From assembly GCA_902805475.1 (NCBI GenBank), contig CADCSX010000023.1:3100001-3164000 (forward strand): 64,000 nt of DNA, written 5' to 3'. Positions within the stretch are counted from its first letter, which is position 1; every line of letters begins with the position of its first letter. Source of the stretch: Entonaema liquescens (taxonomy: Eukaryota; Ascomycota; Sordariomycetes; Xylariales; Xylariaceae). The notes beneath the pieces were generated by a model. It was not told where the DNA came from, did not search any database, and was given only the letters and a program-made list of their open reading frames with translations. Positions 43,777-57,767 of this stretch are shown here, in pieces. The translations under genes and the position numbers were made by a program.

Positions 43777-45853
43777 GGTGTCGATCTAAGCCAGCGAAGA
43801 GCTAGTTCGACGAATATAGAGAGACGAAAAGGTAAACGATATAACTATCGTGAGTTTACCTAACGTGAGTGGTCTTTCCAATTCATATGCTCGAATATAA
43901 TTACAATTTCTAAAACATTTTGGAGTGTCATGATATAGAAGTACATGTATTAAGCGACGAAAGTTTGAGCTATGAAGAGGACCGTGGATTGCAATGCCCC
44001 CGGTGTGAAACTGCTACGACTTAATTATCGAAGCTTCCAAAATAGTTAAGAGGTATCTCAAGAAAATGCAAGTCCGAATTTAACACCCCATTAAACGAAT
44101 CAATGCAATTGTTACATAACTGGTAATCTACGCGCCCCGTTATCGCCGAAATCTTAACCGAACTTTATCCCGCACAGCCCCACCTATCTACCTTAGGTAT
44201 ATAAGCCCAAAGTCCAACAAAGTTTTCCGACTGTAATGGTCTACTGGTCGAAGGCGCTTGAAATTCTCGTACCGCTAATCCCAATTCCATCAGAACCCCC
44301 GGGGCGCGCCCACCGCAAATGCTGCGGTGGCCAACTATCCGCTTGGGCAACCGGTGATTTGTTTAGTTGGTCCTATGAAATGGAGAGGAAACTTCAGGGA
44401 GGCCTCACTCTGCAGAGCATCTCCCCCGTCGCATGGTGTGGTGGAACACGCTGACCCGGGGACTTGGGCTAGTGGTACGAGATGGAGATTGTCAACTCCG
44501 TTATTCTTTTTGCCTTTTTTATCACTTATAGTTATTCATTTGCGTAATGTATTATCTATCAACTTTGTGTATAAGTGTTCAACGTTTTGAACTGGTTAAA
44601 AATATGTTTTTTGACCCGTTCGAATCCATAACCTTGAGGTTTCTGTCTCCGTGTTCGAGGCCAATAAAGTTACACCACACACACATCATTATAAATGCGT
44701 ACATCTACGAATCCCAGATATTTCATACTTATCTTTTGAATCATCTTTCTCAATAATCACATTCACTATTTAAGACCAATTCAAGTTATGGAAGAAACTT
44801 CGTCAAGGTATAATAATAACTATAATAACAGACTATCAAGTAAAAATAAAATTCGGGGTTGGCTTTACTCGCTCAACCCGCAACCGGCGAGCAAAGCAAA
44901 ATTAGGTAGCTAGCAGCAGGTAGGTAAAGTAAGAAGCGAAGAACAAAGATGCCGTGAGGCAGCACCAATTCTTGTCGTCAGACTTTTTCTCTCTTTGGAA
45001 AACTCAAGTTCGTGTTGTGTTGTGTTATGTTGTGTGTCTCATAGCCCTCCCCTTTTCCCCACGGGATTTTTTTGTCTCTCCCCCTTCTTCCTCCTCCTCC
45101 GCCCAGAAGTCATCATCATCACGTCACGTAGGTAGATATACTGACTGCCTCATTTGTGTACAAGCTCTTCGTAACCCGGGCCGCCGCAGGGACTTTAAAC
45201 TCCATCTCTCGCGGATCCCTTTTGTTGCCCCCACCTCATTCCTTATCCGTCTCCCTAGTAGGTCATAAAGTCGTGAGTTTCCAAACAGAAGTAAAAATAT
45301 AAAAAAGAATCCGCTCTGGGACTGCTTGCGCGCCCATAGGGTAACAATGGGTATTGGCTCTTCTTTTTCCGGCCAGACCTCGTCCTCGGTTCCGAGGACA
45401 ATATAGAAGTATACAAGGTAGATGTAGAAGGTCAAAAAGAGAAGAAAGAAGAAAGGTGAGAAAAGGTCGTAGTCAAATGGCTGGTGATTCCGTAGAAATA
45501 TTGGGGGTATTGGAAATTACGTCGTCAATTCTTGCCCGTAGATTGCCATTAAAGTGAAGAGGAATACCAAGTCGTAAATGGGGAGAAAATATTGCATGCG
45601 CAGAATGCTTAAAAGATGGCGGCCGGGTAAAAAAAAATAAAAAAAATTTCAAGATTTGGAGGAGAAAAATGGTATCAATGGTAAGTGAAGTAGATGAAAA
45701 CGCCGGCGCCATGCGAATACATGCCGAGTGAGATGCGGTAAGAATCCAAGCAAGAGACGGGAGATGCGTCGTATATAGTCGAAACGTAAGATAAAAACAT
45801 GATTCAGAATCTAGGTGTTGCTCCGAAATAAAGAAGTGTTATCCAATCTAGGT
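43777..45853. other. Intergenic, no supported gene
   Basis: 2.1 kb between the PIG-H start and the 3' end of the WD40 gene. Plus-strand frames at 44236-44590 (72 and 87 codons) overlap one another and have no domain. It probably includes the WD40 gene's 3' UTR. Confidence 0.5.
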
Positions 45854-48800
45854 CTAGAACATCTCGCTGGCGTGAAGACCGCTGCCGTACTCTCTCTCCT
45901 GGTAGGCGGCGCGGACTTCGCGGGGGTGGCGCTCGATAGACTGCGGTAGCTGTGGTTGCTGCTGATTAACAGGGGATGTGAAGCCGCTGTTGTGCATGCT
46001 AACTGGTGGCGGGACGCTTTCATAGGGTATAGTAGTAGTATCAGGAGACTTGGTCCTGTTGCCAAGGATGGAATTGGTGCGAGGTCGGCTGGCAGATCGC
46101 ATTCTTTCCGCAGCTCGGCTAATGCGTCCGGCGATACTGTTATCGCCAAAGCTTCGTCCACGACTGTGACCGTTACGCGAAGATGGAGACGCTTGAGGGC
46201 TAGAAGCTTGTGTTGCGGGCTCTGGAACCTGCACGACTGCTACTGCGTTGTTGTCGTCCGAGTCATCCATTACGATCTCAATAGTACCGGATCCTGATGG
46301 CTGAGCACCGGTGTAGATAGTAGGCCTAACCCCTGGAATAGGTGCCGGAGGTGGTGGTGGGGGAGTAGCTAGATGTTGAAGCTCCTTTAGGACTGGTGGC
46401 GGCGGAGGCGGAGGCGGAGGTGGTATCTGGTCATCTCGGGAGGCCTTCCTTGAGTGTCTACCAGATCCTGCCATCTCTTCGATACCGGGCAATCCTCCAT
46501 TGACATCACCGCTCATCTTCCTTACCGAGAGGGATCCTCTGCGAGGCGGTTGGTTGCTTGCCTGCATTCCGTGCTGGTGAGCTGAGTGGACGAATTGAGG
46601 CGGGTGCTCTTCCGGAATAGGGGCGGACATGCATCTCGCGATGTTGGGCCGCGAGGGGGAGAATATACTGTCGAAGGCAGAAGAGTCAGTGGCGGTGGTG
46701 CCTCTTTGTCCGATGAGCCATCTGACGCTTTGCTAGGCGATTCGGCTTGGACAGGCGGCGACTTAGTTGGCGAGTTATTACCGCCTCGGTTGGGCGATGG
46801 CTGGCCAGAAGACGGCGGGGACGTCTTGGTGTAGACAGTGGGGACTGGTGGTGCACCAGCATGCTTACTCGAGGCGAATTGCAGACGCATCGCTTTGGGC
46901 GTGGCTGGTAGACCAATCATGGGGACGGTTCCGCTACGCGAGTGAGAGCTCCTATGAGGGTCGGCTGTCTGACTCCTGACAGGCATGTCCTTTGGAGGTA
47001 CAAATGTCGTTTGGGGCAATTCAAAGATGCCTGGTGTGCGCGCCACAATGGGGGATAGCTCATCCGGGTGAGGGATAGGGGGCGCCGAGGGACGTCGTGC
47101 GAGGGACTTGCGGCGTTCTTCTAATTCGCGGGCTGCGGCCTCCTTCTTCAGCTGCCTTTCGACTGAGATTTGTTTAAGGTCTCCAGCTCGTGCCTCACCC
47201 ATCGGCTGCTGCGGCGCCGGCGGTGGTGGAGGCGGCATTTGCTTGATAGCTAGCTGCGCTGGTTGGACTACCGGCATCGGTTCCTGCTCACCTGGGGTCT
47301 TGTTTCTCCTGCGACGGCTTTCCGATCGATCTCGAACTCGGGAGACAGCAGGAGAAGATGGGTCCTTCTGGCTTTGGTTACCGCTTCGGTTGTGTCGGGT
47401 CCTGAACTGTTCCTGGGCAGCAAGGGCGGCTTGGTAGTCTCCCTCATCGTCTGATGCATAGAACTGCATGGGAGCTGACATTGGCAGTGGGGATGACGGG
47501 GACCTCATAAGGGAGCCATCACCACGACTCTTGCTTCTACCACGGAGATCCAATGCTGGGGGTCGTTCGTGGCTCCTTTGACGGCCAGTACGGCTCGAAG
47601 CACGGCTAGAACCACGAGTGTTTCGAGGGGAAACCCGTCGAATTTGGCTGGACTTACGAACTGTAGATGGCTCACCGGAGTCGAACTCGACTGATACAAA
47701 CCCTTCATCGCTATTGCCTGCTTCAGCTTGCTGGGGAGTGCTTAAGTTGATGAGGTCTTCTGGGGACATGGGCACGGGAGAAGTAGGAGAGTGTTTAGCA
47801 GGCTTGGGCGTCCAGTTTCGAGAGATACCCCTACCCCTATCCTCCGAGCTCTCCCGTGTGTTGCCTTGACGAGTACGGCTCCCTTCTCGGCTTCGAGCAT
47901 TTTTATCGTCCTGGCGCTGACGGCTGTTCTCACGGCTGCGTTGTTTCTTAGAGTAGTGCTGTGCAGCCTCCAAGCTATGGATATACTCATTTAAGCCGCG
48001 ACCTCCAGACTGATTAGCCCGGTATCCCCGTCCTACGCTAGAATTTGATGTAACAGAGCTAGCGATCGATCCTGGTCCACGGCGGCGAGACGGCCAATGG
48101 AAGCGAGTGGATGAGGCTACCGACTGTTCTGGAGAGGTCACATCGCTATTTATCGCAGCCTCAAGAGAGTGAATTTTCAATTCCATCCCCTCAGGCTTCC
48201 GTTCCCGGGCTCCATTCCGGCTAGTACGGCCCTGCTGCATTAGAGCGTTAAGCGACTGTGGTGATGGTGAGGGTGGAGGAGGGTCCTTTCGACGGAGGCT
48301 GTCTCTCATCATCATCGGGCTTGCAGTCGAAGCTCTTGGGACGGATAATCCAATATCATACCGGTCGTCAGCAGAGGGTGTCTTAGAATGCTGGGCGCGA
48401 TGAGCCTGGCTCATTTCGGGAACAAGGTCAGCAGGGGGAGTTGGAACTTTTCTGTCATTAAGAAGGTCGCGAGGGAGAGCATTGTTCGGGATTTCCCCTA
48501 TTGAGGGCAAACGTTGCCGTCCAAATCCGCCGGGTGTAGTAGGCTTTGCCGAGGCTGGGGTATTATAAGCGCTTCGCTGCGAGGGACGAATGAATGCGGT
48601 ATTTGGCTCGTGTCCACCAGGAGAGACGGCAGACTCAGCTATCGGCGTAACACCCGCCGCAATGGGAGTTTGACCTCCGTCGCCATTCGCAAAGAACTTC
48701 GACTTCTTCCCTTGGTCACCGAAAGACGTAATTAATTTTAGCGCTGAGGTTTTAGCGATGCTGCGTTGCGGCCCGCGGTTAATGCCAGGAGGAGATAATG

Positions 48801-51377
48801 GAGGACTCAAGATCTCTGGAATGCTCGCACTGATGTTCTGGAAGGTTACTTGAGCTGCTGATGGCGAAGTCCAAGGCTCTGTGGATTCTACGCCGGTGCA
48901 TGCAAAGCTATATGAGGTAGTTAGTACAATACTTTGTTAGTCCCGATCATCACTGTTGAACTTACCATCGAATAGCCAGTTGCTGTTGGCCGTGCTGGAC
49001 AGCAAATTCTCCCCATTTCTTGATAACTTGAGTTTGTCGCTCCCATACGCCGGGGAAGAAAAGGCAAAGCAAGATAAGAGCTTCCAAGTACTTCTTGTGG
49101 GAGATATAGATCTCAATGGCATCATTCGTATCGCCCATCCCGATCATGATCGTTGCTGCCGCGTGCACGTCACCGTTCTCCAGAAGGCGTTGCACGTATG
49201 CACGCCCAAGCTTGTGTTGGGAGGCCTGGCCGCCAATCCCGCTTAGAGCTAGTAACATCCAGTCTGACGAAGTCATGTTCTCTGACGTTGCTGTCATCAC
49301 ATCTGCGTCAATGTCGCCGAGCCACTTCGCCAGAAGAATACGACCAGGGGAACCTAGAGGATGACGTGCCATCTCATCACGAACAAGGTCCTCGATCTCC
49401 CCATTCCACCCGAAGATAATACTTAGCATCTGCCGACGGAGATCATCATTAGTCAGGCGAGTTTGGTCAACCATAGTATGCTTGTATGGGATGTCATGAA
49501 GTCGACTCCTCGTGAATTTGAAGAGGTCATTGACTTTAGATTCATCGGGGCTAGGCAGAACCTCGTTTCTCAGTCGAGAAGGTCTACGATGAGAACGGTT
49601 AGACGAAGTCATAGAAGCGGAGCTAATACTACTGAGCGAATAAGCGTCCCTATCGGCATACGGTTGCTGCATAGCTGAAGATCGAAGCGAAGATCCAGCC
49701 GAGATGTAAGTATTCTCAGTCATGCCACGTGATATGACCGAAGGTGGATATCGACCTCGAGTGCCAGAGCCGTTAGATGACTTGGAAATTGTAGACGGAG
49801 GCCCCCTCGAAGATACTGGACTAGCTGTCCGGGATCTCTCCTGTTCAAACGTATCAACGGTAGAGTCTGCCCCACGAGTAAGCCTCGCGAATGGGGACAT
49901 GTGATCATCATCGCTTTCAGATATCTCGGCGTTAATAGGGATCGACGAATCCGACTCTGAAGTACCAATGATGACGACGCCCTGCTCGGGCTGCTCCTCG
50001 ATGGAGACTGGCGGAGAGGGTGGCAAAACATTAGCAGGATGCTGGACGTTAGCTACCATCATCGATGGCGTGTTCAGGTCAAACTGCTGGACGGTGTTGT
50101 TGGCACCGAGGGTGAACAAGGTCGCACCCGGCCCGTACACGGCGAGCCCGCGGACATGCTCGAGGGTCGGTATGCTATCATTTGTGACATGCTTAGTGCG
50201 AACATCCCACGAGAGGGTCTCCCTATAACGAATGATATCATTAGCATCACATAGATTAAGCGCGCGCGTACTTGTAATTATGCACGAAAAGGGGGTGCAA
50301 AATGAGCCTTACCCTTCGGAATACTGAATTATGCGGCCATTCTTAGACCAACCCATCCAGTTGGGTCCATTCAGATAATTCTCCGTACGCTTTAGTATCC
50401 TTACAACCTTGGCAGGGTCGTCGCTGTTAAAAGATTTCGCCACGCTCCAAACCCTCAGGTCGCCGTCATTGGTCTGCACAGCCAACATATCCGATTTTTG
50501 GCGAGAGGATGAGGCGTGCCATGCTAGGTTTACAATTGGTGACGGACTCCTTGACGTGCTTAGATTATGTAGAATCGTAAATCGTGGCTGCAGAGTGGCG
50601 ATTAGGAGGGAGCCATTTTGGTACCTGAATGCATGTAAGTAAAGAGGCGTCTTAAAGAGTTACACGAGATCTAGGACTGTGGGAGCTGAACTTACCCAAT
50701 GGCAAAGGTTCTACAATCAGCCGCTGGAGCAAGTGCCGACACCGGAATTTGATCGATGGTTCGTGCCGAAATGTGTTCAGATGTAGTAGGCTCAAAGAGA
50801 ATTACATTTCCTTGCGTATTGCCTATACCCATCATGTTAGCATGAAGTAGACGAGAATATTTGTTAGTGAAAAAAAACAAGAAAACATACCAAATGCAAC
50901 GTTTCCGTTCCGCATCCAAGCTGCGCATGTAAGAGTCTCATAAGAAGCAAATCGTGCTACTTCGTCACCTGTCATAAGGTCCCAGACAATGGCGGTCATA
51001 TCCGCATCGTAACTCACAACCAGTCGGCCTGCCCCAATTTCACTTTGCGTGTCCACGGCTAACAGATGTACCTCTGCCGAATGGCGTGTGAAACGCCTCT
51101 CGATTGTTAAGCTGTCATGGTGCGCAACGACTACCGAGTTACCCTCTGTATAAGATGTCAGCCCCTGAGCTAATAATAAAGGTTGCTCTTCCCACTCACG
51201 TCCATATAATAGCATCGAAGCCGTTGCGGCTGTCGGCTCAAAGTATCTAACGAGAGTTGTGGGCGATGTGAACTCTCTCGGTTCGGGAGCCGCCTTTCCC
51301 TTTCTCGAAGAGCGCCCGGTAGAGCTCGCGGAAGCATTGCGATGCCGAGGCATCGTCTGATAGCTCGAGGACGACAT
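45854..51377 (-). CDS. Large WD40 / alpha-solenoid protein with disordered C-terminus
   Basis: Five exons: 51377-50891, 50822-50696, 50624-50313, 50222-48966 and 48907-45854 (introns 50890-50823, 50695-50625, 50312-50223, 48965-48908), about 1,745 residues. The N-terminus is a WD40 propeller: SAEVHLLAVDTQSEIGAGRL, YDADMTAIVWDLMTGDEVAR, IVNLAWHASSS and VQTNDGDLRVWSVAKSF. A Ser-rich linker leads to a helical-repeat region (HKLGRAYVQRLLENGDVHAA; ATIMIGMGDTNDAIEIYISH; KKYLEALILLCLFFPGVWER; QQQLAIRCFACTGVES) like those in Gemin5- or Sec31-type scaffolds. The last 1,000 residues are disordered, with Pro tracts (IPPPPPPPPPPVLKELQ) and many RS/SR pairs. Near 46700 the frame jumps by one missing base in a G run (SSDKE to GTTATDSSAF). 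The total coding length becomes a multiple of three only if that base is restored. Partner and pathway are unknown; a membrane-traffic or RNP scaffold is a guess. Starts at 51392 or 51353 are also possible. Confidence 0.8.
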
Positions 51378-52489
51378 GGTAGTATAAATCACCTACCGAC
51401 ATGTCAATACCACCGTAATATAAGGGGATATCCCGAGCTAATAAGGAATTGGGGCGAGTGGCTCTGGCAGGCTTCGCCCCTTGCGCAAAATGGAGTTTAT
51501 GACAACTCACCTCGACTTGCGTGTATATCCGTGAGATATTACTCCCAGTGTCCAAGCAAGCGGGGGCGCTACACAATTCGGTCCCCGAACATCACACGCA
51601 ACACCTAAACCTGCCCGTTCCCGGATGAGTCGCCTTTTCCACGTTCCGCGTACCAGAGCTATGGGGGTTAATTCCACGAAAAGCTAGAAAGCGCAATTAG
51701 CTCTAAGACGGTGTGTCGTGTTCCACGATAGCACGCTGCGATGTTGCGCCGGCTCGGAAGGGTACTGATGCTCCTGTCTCTTCTTAGAAACCCAAAAGGG
51801 GAAGAGGGATGTTGTAGAGGTTAGAAGTTAAGAAGGACGACCTGAGGCGGAGAGAATCGGGTATGTCACACAGAGGTGTGCTAATCCGATTATTTCCTCG
51901 TGGGAGCGTGCTACAGTAGCGGCAGTGTCACTATATTTGAATCAGAAAGGCTTGGAGAGGCCTGTCTGCTGCATCAGATCCTTGGGTCGTATACAAGAAA
52001 AAGAAACTGGCGCGTTGAATAAAAAGAAGTAGAGGAACTGTATGCTCGGTCGAGCTTGGGGGGTGTGCGAGAGCAAATAAGACGTGTATCGCTGTCAAGA
52101 AGTCCAGCGCCTAAAGAGGAGTTGTTCTGAGCTCTCAATGGCCCAGATCGCATATACTACGTAGTAAAGAACCGAGCGGCCATATCTAGAGCGGATACGG
52201 GTCCGGCTAAGCCCAGGTTTACATACATTGGCAGCATCTCGCAGGGGTCTGATCAGCCATCGCCTGCCGAATGAACAGGGTAGCAAGGTGATCGAATCGT
52301 CCATAATACAGTAGTGCGATGGATCATGCAAAAGCAGGGGGAGTTGCGGAAGGGTACTGTACATGTATACTTCGATATAATTAGCCTCGCCTACTCTCCT
52401 GTGTACCTCGTTCGCTGGTACATACATTGAGGCTCGTCCAGCTTCGCCACTTGGCAGAGCAGAACAGATCAGCTAGAAATAGAGACTTT

Positions 52490-52520
52490 TATATATATAT
52501 ATATAAATATATATATATAT
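52490..52520. repeat. AT dinucleotide microsatellite
   Basis: ATATAT.. tract of about 31 bases, interrupted by AAA near its middle. Confidence 0.9.
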
Positions 52521-53815
52521 CAATGTGAACGGCGACTCGGCATTGTTCATGCGCTTTACCAAGCTGTAAGATATTGAAGTAAGCTATTGAAGCACGTTTA
52601 AGGTATGTTTAAGCGTGCTTTGAGAAGCCCACACGAACGGTTATATCCAGAGAATGCCGTATGCGGGCTCCGGCCCCCCCAGCCTTCTCCAAAAAGGAAC
52701 ATCTGGGGGCGGTTTGAAGTTCAGGGCGCAGTGAGCGACGACAAGGCATCCGAAGTCTCGAGTACATGGATTAGCATGACTCTGTAAAAGTGGCTACAGC
52801 ATGGCTACAGAGTGGCCTTGAAGTATGAATGGCTGGGTATCCCTTATTTGAAGCTGCTAGTGTAGAGACCTAGCGTAGGAAGATAGCAAGACTCATTTGG
52901 CTATTATTCTGAGCTACTGAGGAGAAAGCAAGCTGTGACATGTGGTTGGGTAAAGGATAATGGGCAAGTGGGTTAGCATTGGACAAGTGAGAATGGGATG
53001 TTGACGAGCATTGTTCCTCGCAGTAGCGCCGACTGCAGTGAAAGGGCGGTTATGAAATAGGATTGGTCCGTTGACGGCAAGGGGTATTGGAGCCGGGCGG
53101 GATGATTGGTTATAAATTATTTACTGGGGCTCGGCGCGGCGGCAAAAGAGAGTGACGAGGAACTTCGTTGGTAGATGGATGCAAGGGTTATCGACAACGA
53201 TTTTCCTATCTTTTTTATCTTTTACTAGGTTATGTAGGTTATGTACATAGGTTAGGTATTTTGTAGCTTATTCCCCCCCTGAAGAGAACCAAAACTATAC
53301 CTAATCACTTTTAAGTATTAGTCAACAGGTACCTGTAGTTATAGCGTATATAGCGTATTGACATCATGGTAATTTAGCATTTTGGTTATGCGATATTCTT
53401 TAACATCCAATGCTTTTCATTTTTACCTAACTATTTAATATAGCTTTTATTCCTTCCTTCCCCTTCTCCTTCCTATCCACAACTCTCTCTCTTACATTAT
53501 CTTCTGACTGCTTCTCCATCGAACAATACCCAGTGGACCTTTTGTCAAGGATTACTCGTGAGACCCTGAAAAAGGATGTAAACCTACCGCGCATACATGA
53601 CCATGAACTCATAGCTACCCCACCACGCAAGATCATCCTATGCGCACATAGAACGCCGTGGCTCTCGTTTCCTCACCGATGGGTGCCAGCATCCCACCCA
53701 CGTTACTCACGTGTAGTACTCACTTTTTTTTTTGTCCCGCGCAACTCAACCTTGACACTCATAAACCTTGAGCCGAAAAGCAAGGAACACTGCGTCTGAC
53801 GCCGTGTTGTTGCTG

Positions 53816-53843
53816 CTAGTCACTAGTCACTAGTCACTAGTCG
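53816..53843. repeat. 7-bp tandem repeat, 4 copies
   Basis: CTAGTCA x3 followed by CTAGTCG, each unit containing CTAG. Confidence 0.95.
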
Positions 53844-54579
53844 CTCGTTGACGAGATGCTTCTGTTGTTAGAATAGGAATGAGTACGAGGGGAGATGTCC
53901 TTCAAGAAGCGCCGTGGAAAAAAAGATGGGGAAAGTCGAGGCTGGTAGCAGACGAAGACGGTGCCCGATTAGGAAACATGGTAAGATCCAAATATGCATG
54001 GTATCTCGTTATGCTAGACACGCATTTCTATACCCGTACCCTTGGTAAGTGAGCAGGTTCAAGCAAGATTTTTCTTTTCTTTGCGACGTAGCTATGCGAT
54101 TCGGATGATACCTGCGCGGATAATTTATGCCATAAGATAGACTCGAGTCTCTAATAAGCCTCGACCTTTCAGGTTTATCAGGCTGTCACATCGTAACGAC
54201 AGCATTTAATATCTGATAGGAACGACGTCATCCGTCTATTCCCCACAACCGGATGGCCAGAAGCTGTCTTATGCAGCTTTTCAATCAATTTAAATACTTG
54301 GACCTATGCGCGAGTCATCACAGCCGACACTCGCCAACGCGGCGGCAGACCTGGGGTTTTGGTTGTACTACCTCCAGCAGACTCGCACAAAAGCGTAGAT
54401 ACTATATGTGAAATGCCTCACAATTAGTAAGGAGATCGTATTCCAGGTGCCCCCGTACGACCCAATGCCCAGGATCGGTTCGGGGCGTTGCAGGTTGTCG
54501 CGCATTTAGGAACATTTCGATGTAAACCCCGCAAGGTCGCTGTTGTTGCGGCCAGCATGAAGCATTAATCTTGCGACTT

Positions 54580-54632
54580 GTAAGTTATAGCTTACGACTT
54601 ACGACTTACGACGACTTACAACTTACAACTTG
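54580..54632. repeat. CTTACGA/CTTACAA short repeat cluster
   Basis: Degenerate head-to-tail units of ACTTACGACTT and ACTTACAACTT type, with a preceding inverted-looking GACTTGTAAGT. No coding content. Confidence 0.75.
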
Positions 54633-57600
54633 GGGACTTTTGCTACTACTATGTAAGCAGGCAGCCTCACTCTAAAAAAGCTGGCCGATTACGCATTCTC
54701 GCTCGCCGTCCAGTCCCTTGCATATTGTCATACCCAAGATACGATGCAATTCAGGGGAATATGGTACAACCCGGGAATACTTATCGAAATCCTTTCCCCT
54801 TTCCTCTTCCCCCTCCAAATCTCTTCTCCGTTTGTGGTTCATCGTAGTTACGATACCATCTACCCTCCACAAATCAACATGCCAACGACGCAACCAAACG
54901 ATAAAAAGCGAAATGGCAAATGCTACGCTAAGTATTGCAAGGCTGCGAAATTACTTGGGTCGGGTCTCGTTAGAGCTGTGATGAGTATAGTATACTTATT
55001 CCCAATTCTACGTATCCCCCTGACCCTGACCCTGACTGCCAACCAACCACACTCTATCTTTTTATTGTATATAGAACAACACCAGGTCTCTTTTTGGCGG
55101 CTGGTTGGCGTTTAGAGTTAGATGCCGTTGGGCTTCTGTCAAGAGAATAACCTAATGATTCTGGTGTATGCAAGCAAAAGACTAAAGGGGTAGACGGGAA
55201 TCTGGCTTCGGCTACGTCCCGATCCATCTACTACTCAGCGGGGACGGTCCGGGCGGGTTCTTCATCTAGCGGGACTATGATCTATTTAGCAGTGGGTTTA
55301 ACTTAACGTACGTGATCAAGAGTAAGATTTTTCTCGAAATATTAAGCAGCAAAACTTTGCGAATGATTCAAAACCCTGTCCTGGTCTTTAAAACCCACAA
55401 GCTTGGCGAATGTGATAGCTTTGACCTTTTCTACGAAAACAGTAATGACCTAACCTACTTCTGTTTAAAAAAAAAAAACATTCTCGTGCGGGGAAGTCGG
55501 CGATTTCGTCAGTTCATCACGACTTTGTCTTAAGTTGGGCATCACTCTTTTGTGTGAATACACCCGATATTAGCTACGGTGAGATAAACCTCTTAGAGTT
55601 GAGAATCATCTTGTGTTCACCCCCGCCCTCATCACTCATCACCTAACCCAGTCGCCAATCTTAAAGGCTGGGTCCGGTGACCTTATGCTGATCTGATGAA
55701 CGCCAAGCTCTAGCGTGTGATAGGCTGCGGTTCGAGACATGGTGATAGAGTTCATCATTAGCGTGAGATAATGGGGCGCCACGCCGTTAACAACCAGATT
55801 GTCAATCAGATTGTCTGAGTGAGACAAGACGAGGTCTTCGGGCTGCGCGTGTGGGGTACAGCTCTCTAAAGCTTCCTGAGCTTCTGAAGCCCTGAGCTCC
55901 TATCACCGTCCCACGTCCACTTATCGGGGATTTGAGCCACTGGGAGTCTTCCGGAGCTGCCACGATCGTCTAACCACGCCTCAACAATGATCCTCGGAAG
56001 TTATCGTTTCATCGTCTGCCTCAACTGCCCAACTGCCGTTATGGAGCTTGATGCCCTAAAGGAAGCAGTTAAGCGTGGAGTCAAAACGTCAGCAGCCCAC
56101 CAGTCATGAATTCTCCGGCGGTCAAGAGCCAACCAATACCTACGATTCGACCGGCGACGAGCGATAGTCGGTCAACGAACCGTAAATCTCCTTGATTGGT
56201 GACGGCCGCTTCACCCGGCCCATCGCCAATCCCCCAACGTCCAAGTCGACACTTACTTCCGACGCCGGCCCATACAACTTGAAATCCTTCCCGTCTCAAA
56301 AAGGACCAAAAACAGCATCATGACCCTAGACGAGATGCGGAATACCCTCTCGCCTGCATTACTAGCTACCTTAGCTACCTACCTATTTCTGTAACAAGTC
56401 ATCCACTCTGAGGTAACTATCAAACGGCATGCTCACCGACACCCACTCGCAAGACAAACCGTCCGCCGACATGATTCGGGATGAACAGCTCCTTCTACCC
56501 CACCGTCAAACAAATCACAACGATATGTGATATTGTATGCCGCTTTACTTTTGTAAGTGCCAATAGTAGGTTAGGGCAAGGGCTTCTTTTTCCCGTCTCC
56601 AATCTCCAATCTCCAAGCTCCATCTCGTCCCCTCCTCTCTTTCTCTCTCCCCTGTAAGCCACACACAACTAGACAACTTGATAAGGCAAGTCGATCCAGT
56701 GCCCCGTCTCTCGTTGGCGTGCCCCAGTGCCTAGTGCCTAGTGCCCAGCGCCCAGAGCGTTGCCCTACAATATGTACATACACATATATACTGTACCTAA
56801 GATAGCATTGTATGCAGCTGTGCCCCCCCATGTCTCCCATCAGAGATGATCAGCGTACATCCCGCCAGTCCCGCCTGCAAAGATCTTCCAACGAAAGAAC
56901 CCTAACGTTGATAAAGTTATTGGAAATATATGGGTAGGCTTCTACCGCGCTATGCCCGAAACGCGATCCCGGGTGGCCAAAAATTTTTTTTTTTTTTTTT
57001 TTACTATTCTAGTATCCCTCGCGTCTACGTACGGATTAATAGCAAGTTTAGCAATCTGTTCCAACGCGGAACAAGACCGGAATCGTAAAGTGCGTGCTTG
57101 CTGCCGTCGGTGCTAGCTAGTTTGAAGACAATTACAAGACAATATTAGATAACTTAATACATTATGTAGGGTTTACTACCGAAGATGGATATATTGAAGG
57201 GATTACGTTTCGAGACATTCACTATTAATTCAGACGCGGATATGAACACTCAGTTAGGTAGTTTTGTAATTATTTGATTTCAGTAAAATTTGATTGTAGT
57301 TTTAAGTAAATGTAAATTATCACAAGTATCCTCACTTGAAGGACCTAGGTTGTTGTGCACCCCCATTCGTCTCCTTGTAAATATGGCATTGCGCACCGAC
57401 CATAAAGCGGCCCATAGCCAATTGGCTCCTCCCATTCCAAACCCGGACTTTTCCTGGGACTTTGGTGTTGTAAAATTATTTCTTTTCTTGGTTTTTTCCA
57501 AATCCCGAAAACCCGGGTCTTCCGCATTGACTCGCTTTATTTTCATCCACAAACCCTGGTTCATCAAAATTCCCAAACACACGGGGAAAAAAGAACCACC

Positions 57601-57728
57601 ATCAACCCTAGCTTAGCTTCCCTCTTCCTCGGCTCTTTTCTTATCCTTCCCCTTCCTTCCCGGCCCCCTTCCGCTTGACCGCTAACACACCGCTCCCTCA
57701 TCGTCATAGTCAAAACAAAGAGAAAAAA

Positions 57729-57730
<2 letters not shown>

Positions 57731-57765
<35 letters not shown>
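57731..57765. repeat. (AC)n microsatellite, about 17 units
   Basis: Uninterrupted AC dinucleotide run of 35 bases preceded by an A-rich stretch. Open frames through it encode only Thr-His or Val-Cys repeats and are not genes. Confidence 0.97.

Positions 57766-57767
<2 letters not shown>

Noticed and set aside
44236..44590. Two overlapping plus-strand frames of 72 and 87 codons
   Set aside because: They overlap in different frames, have no domain or splice structure, and the hydrophobic end of the second looks like translated AT-rich DNA.
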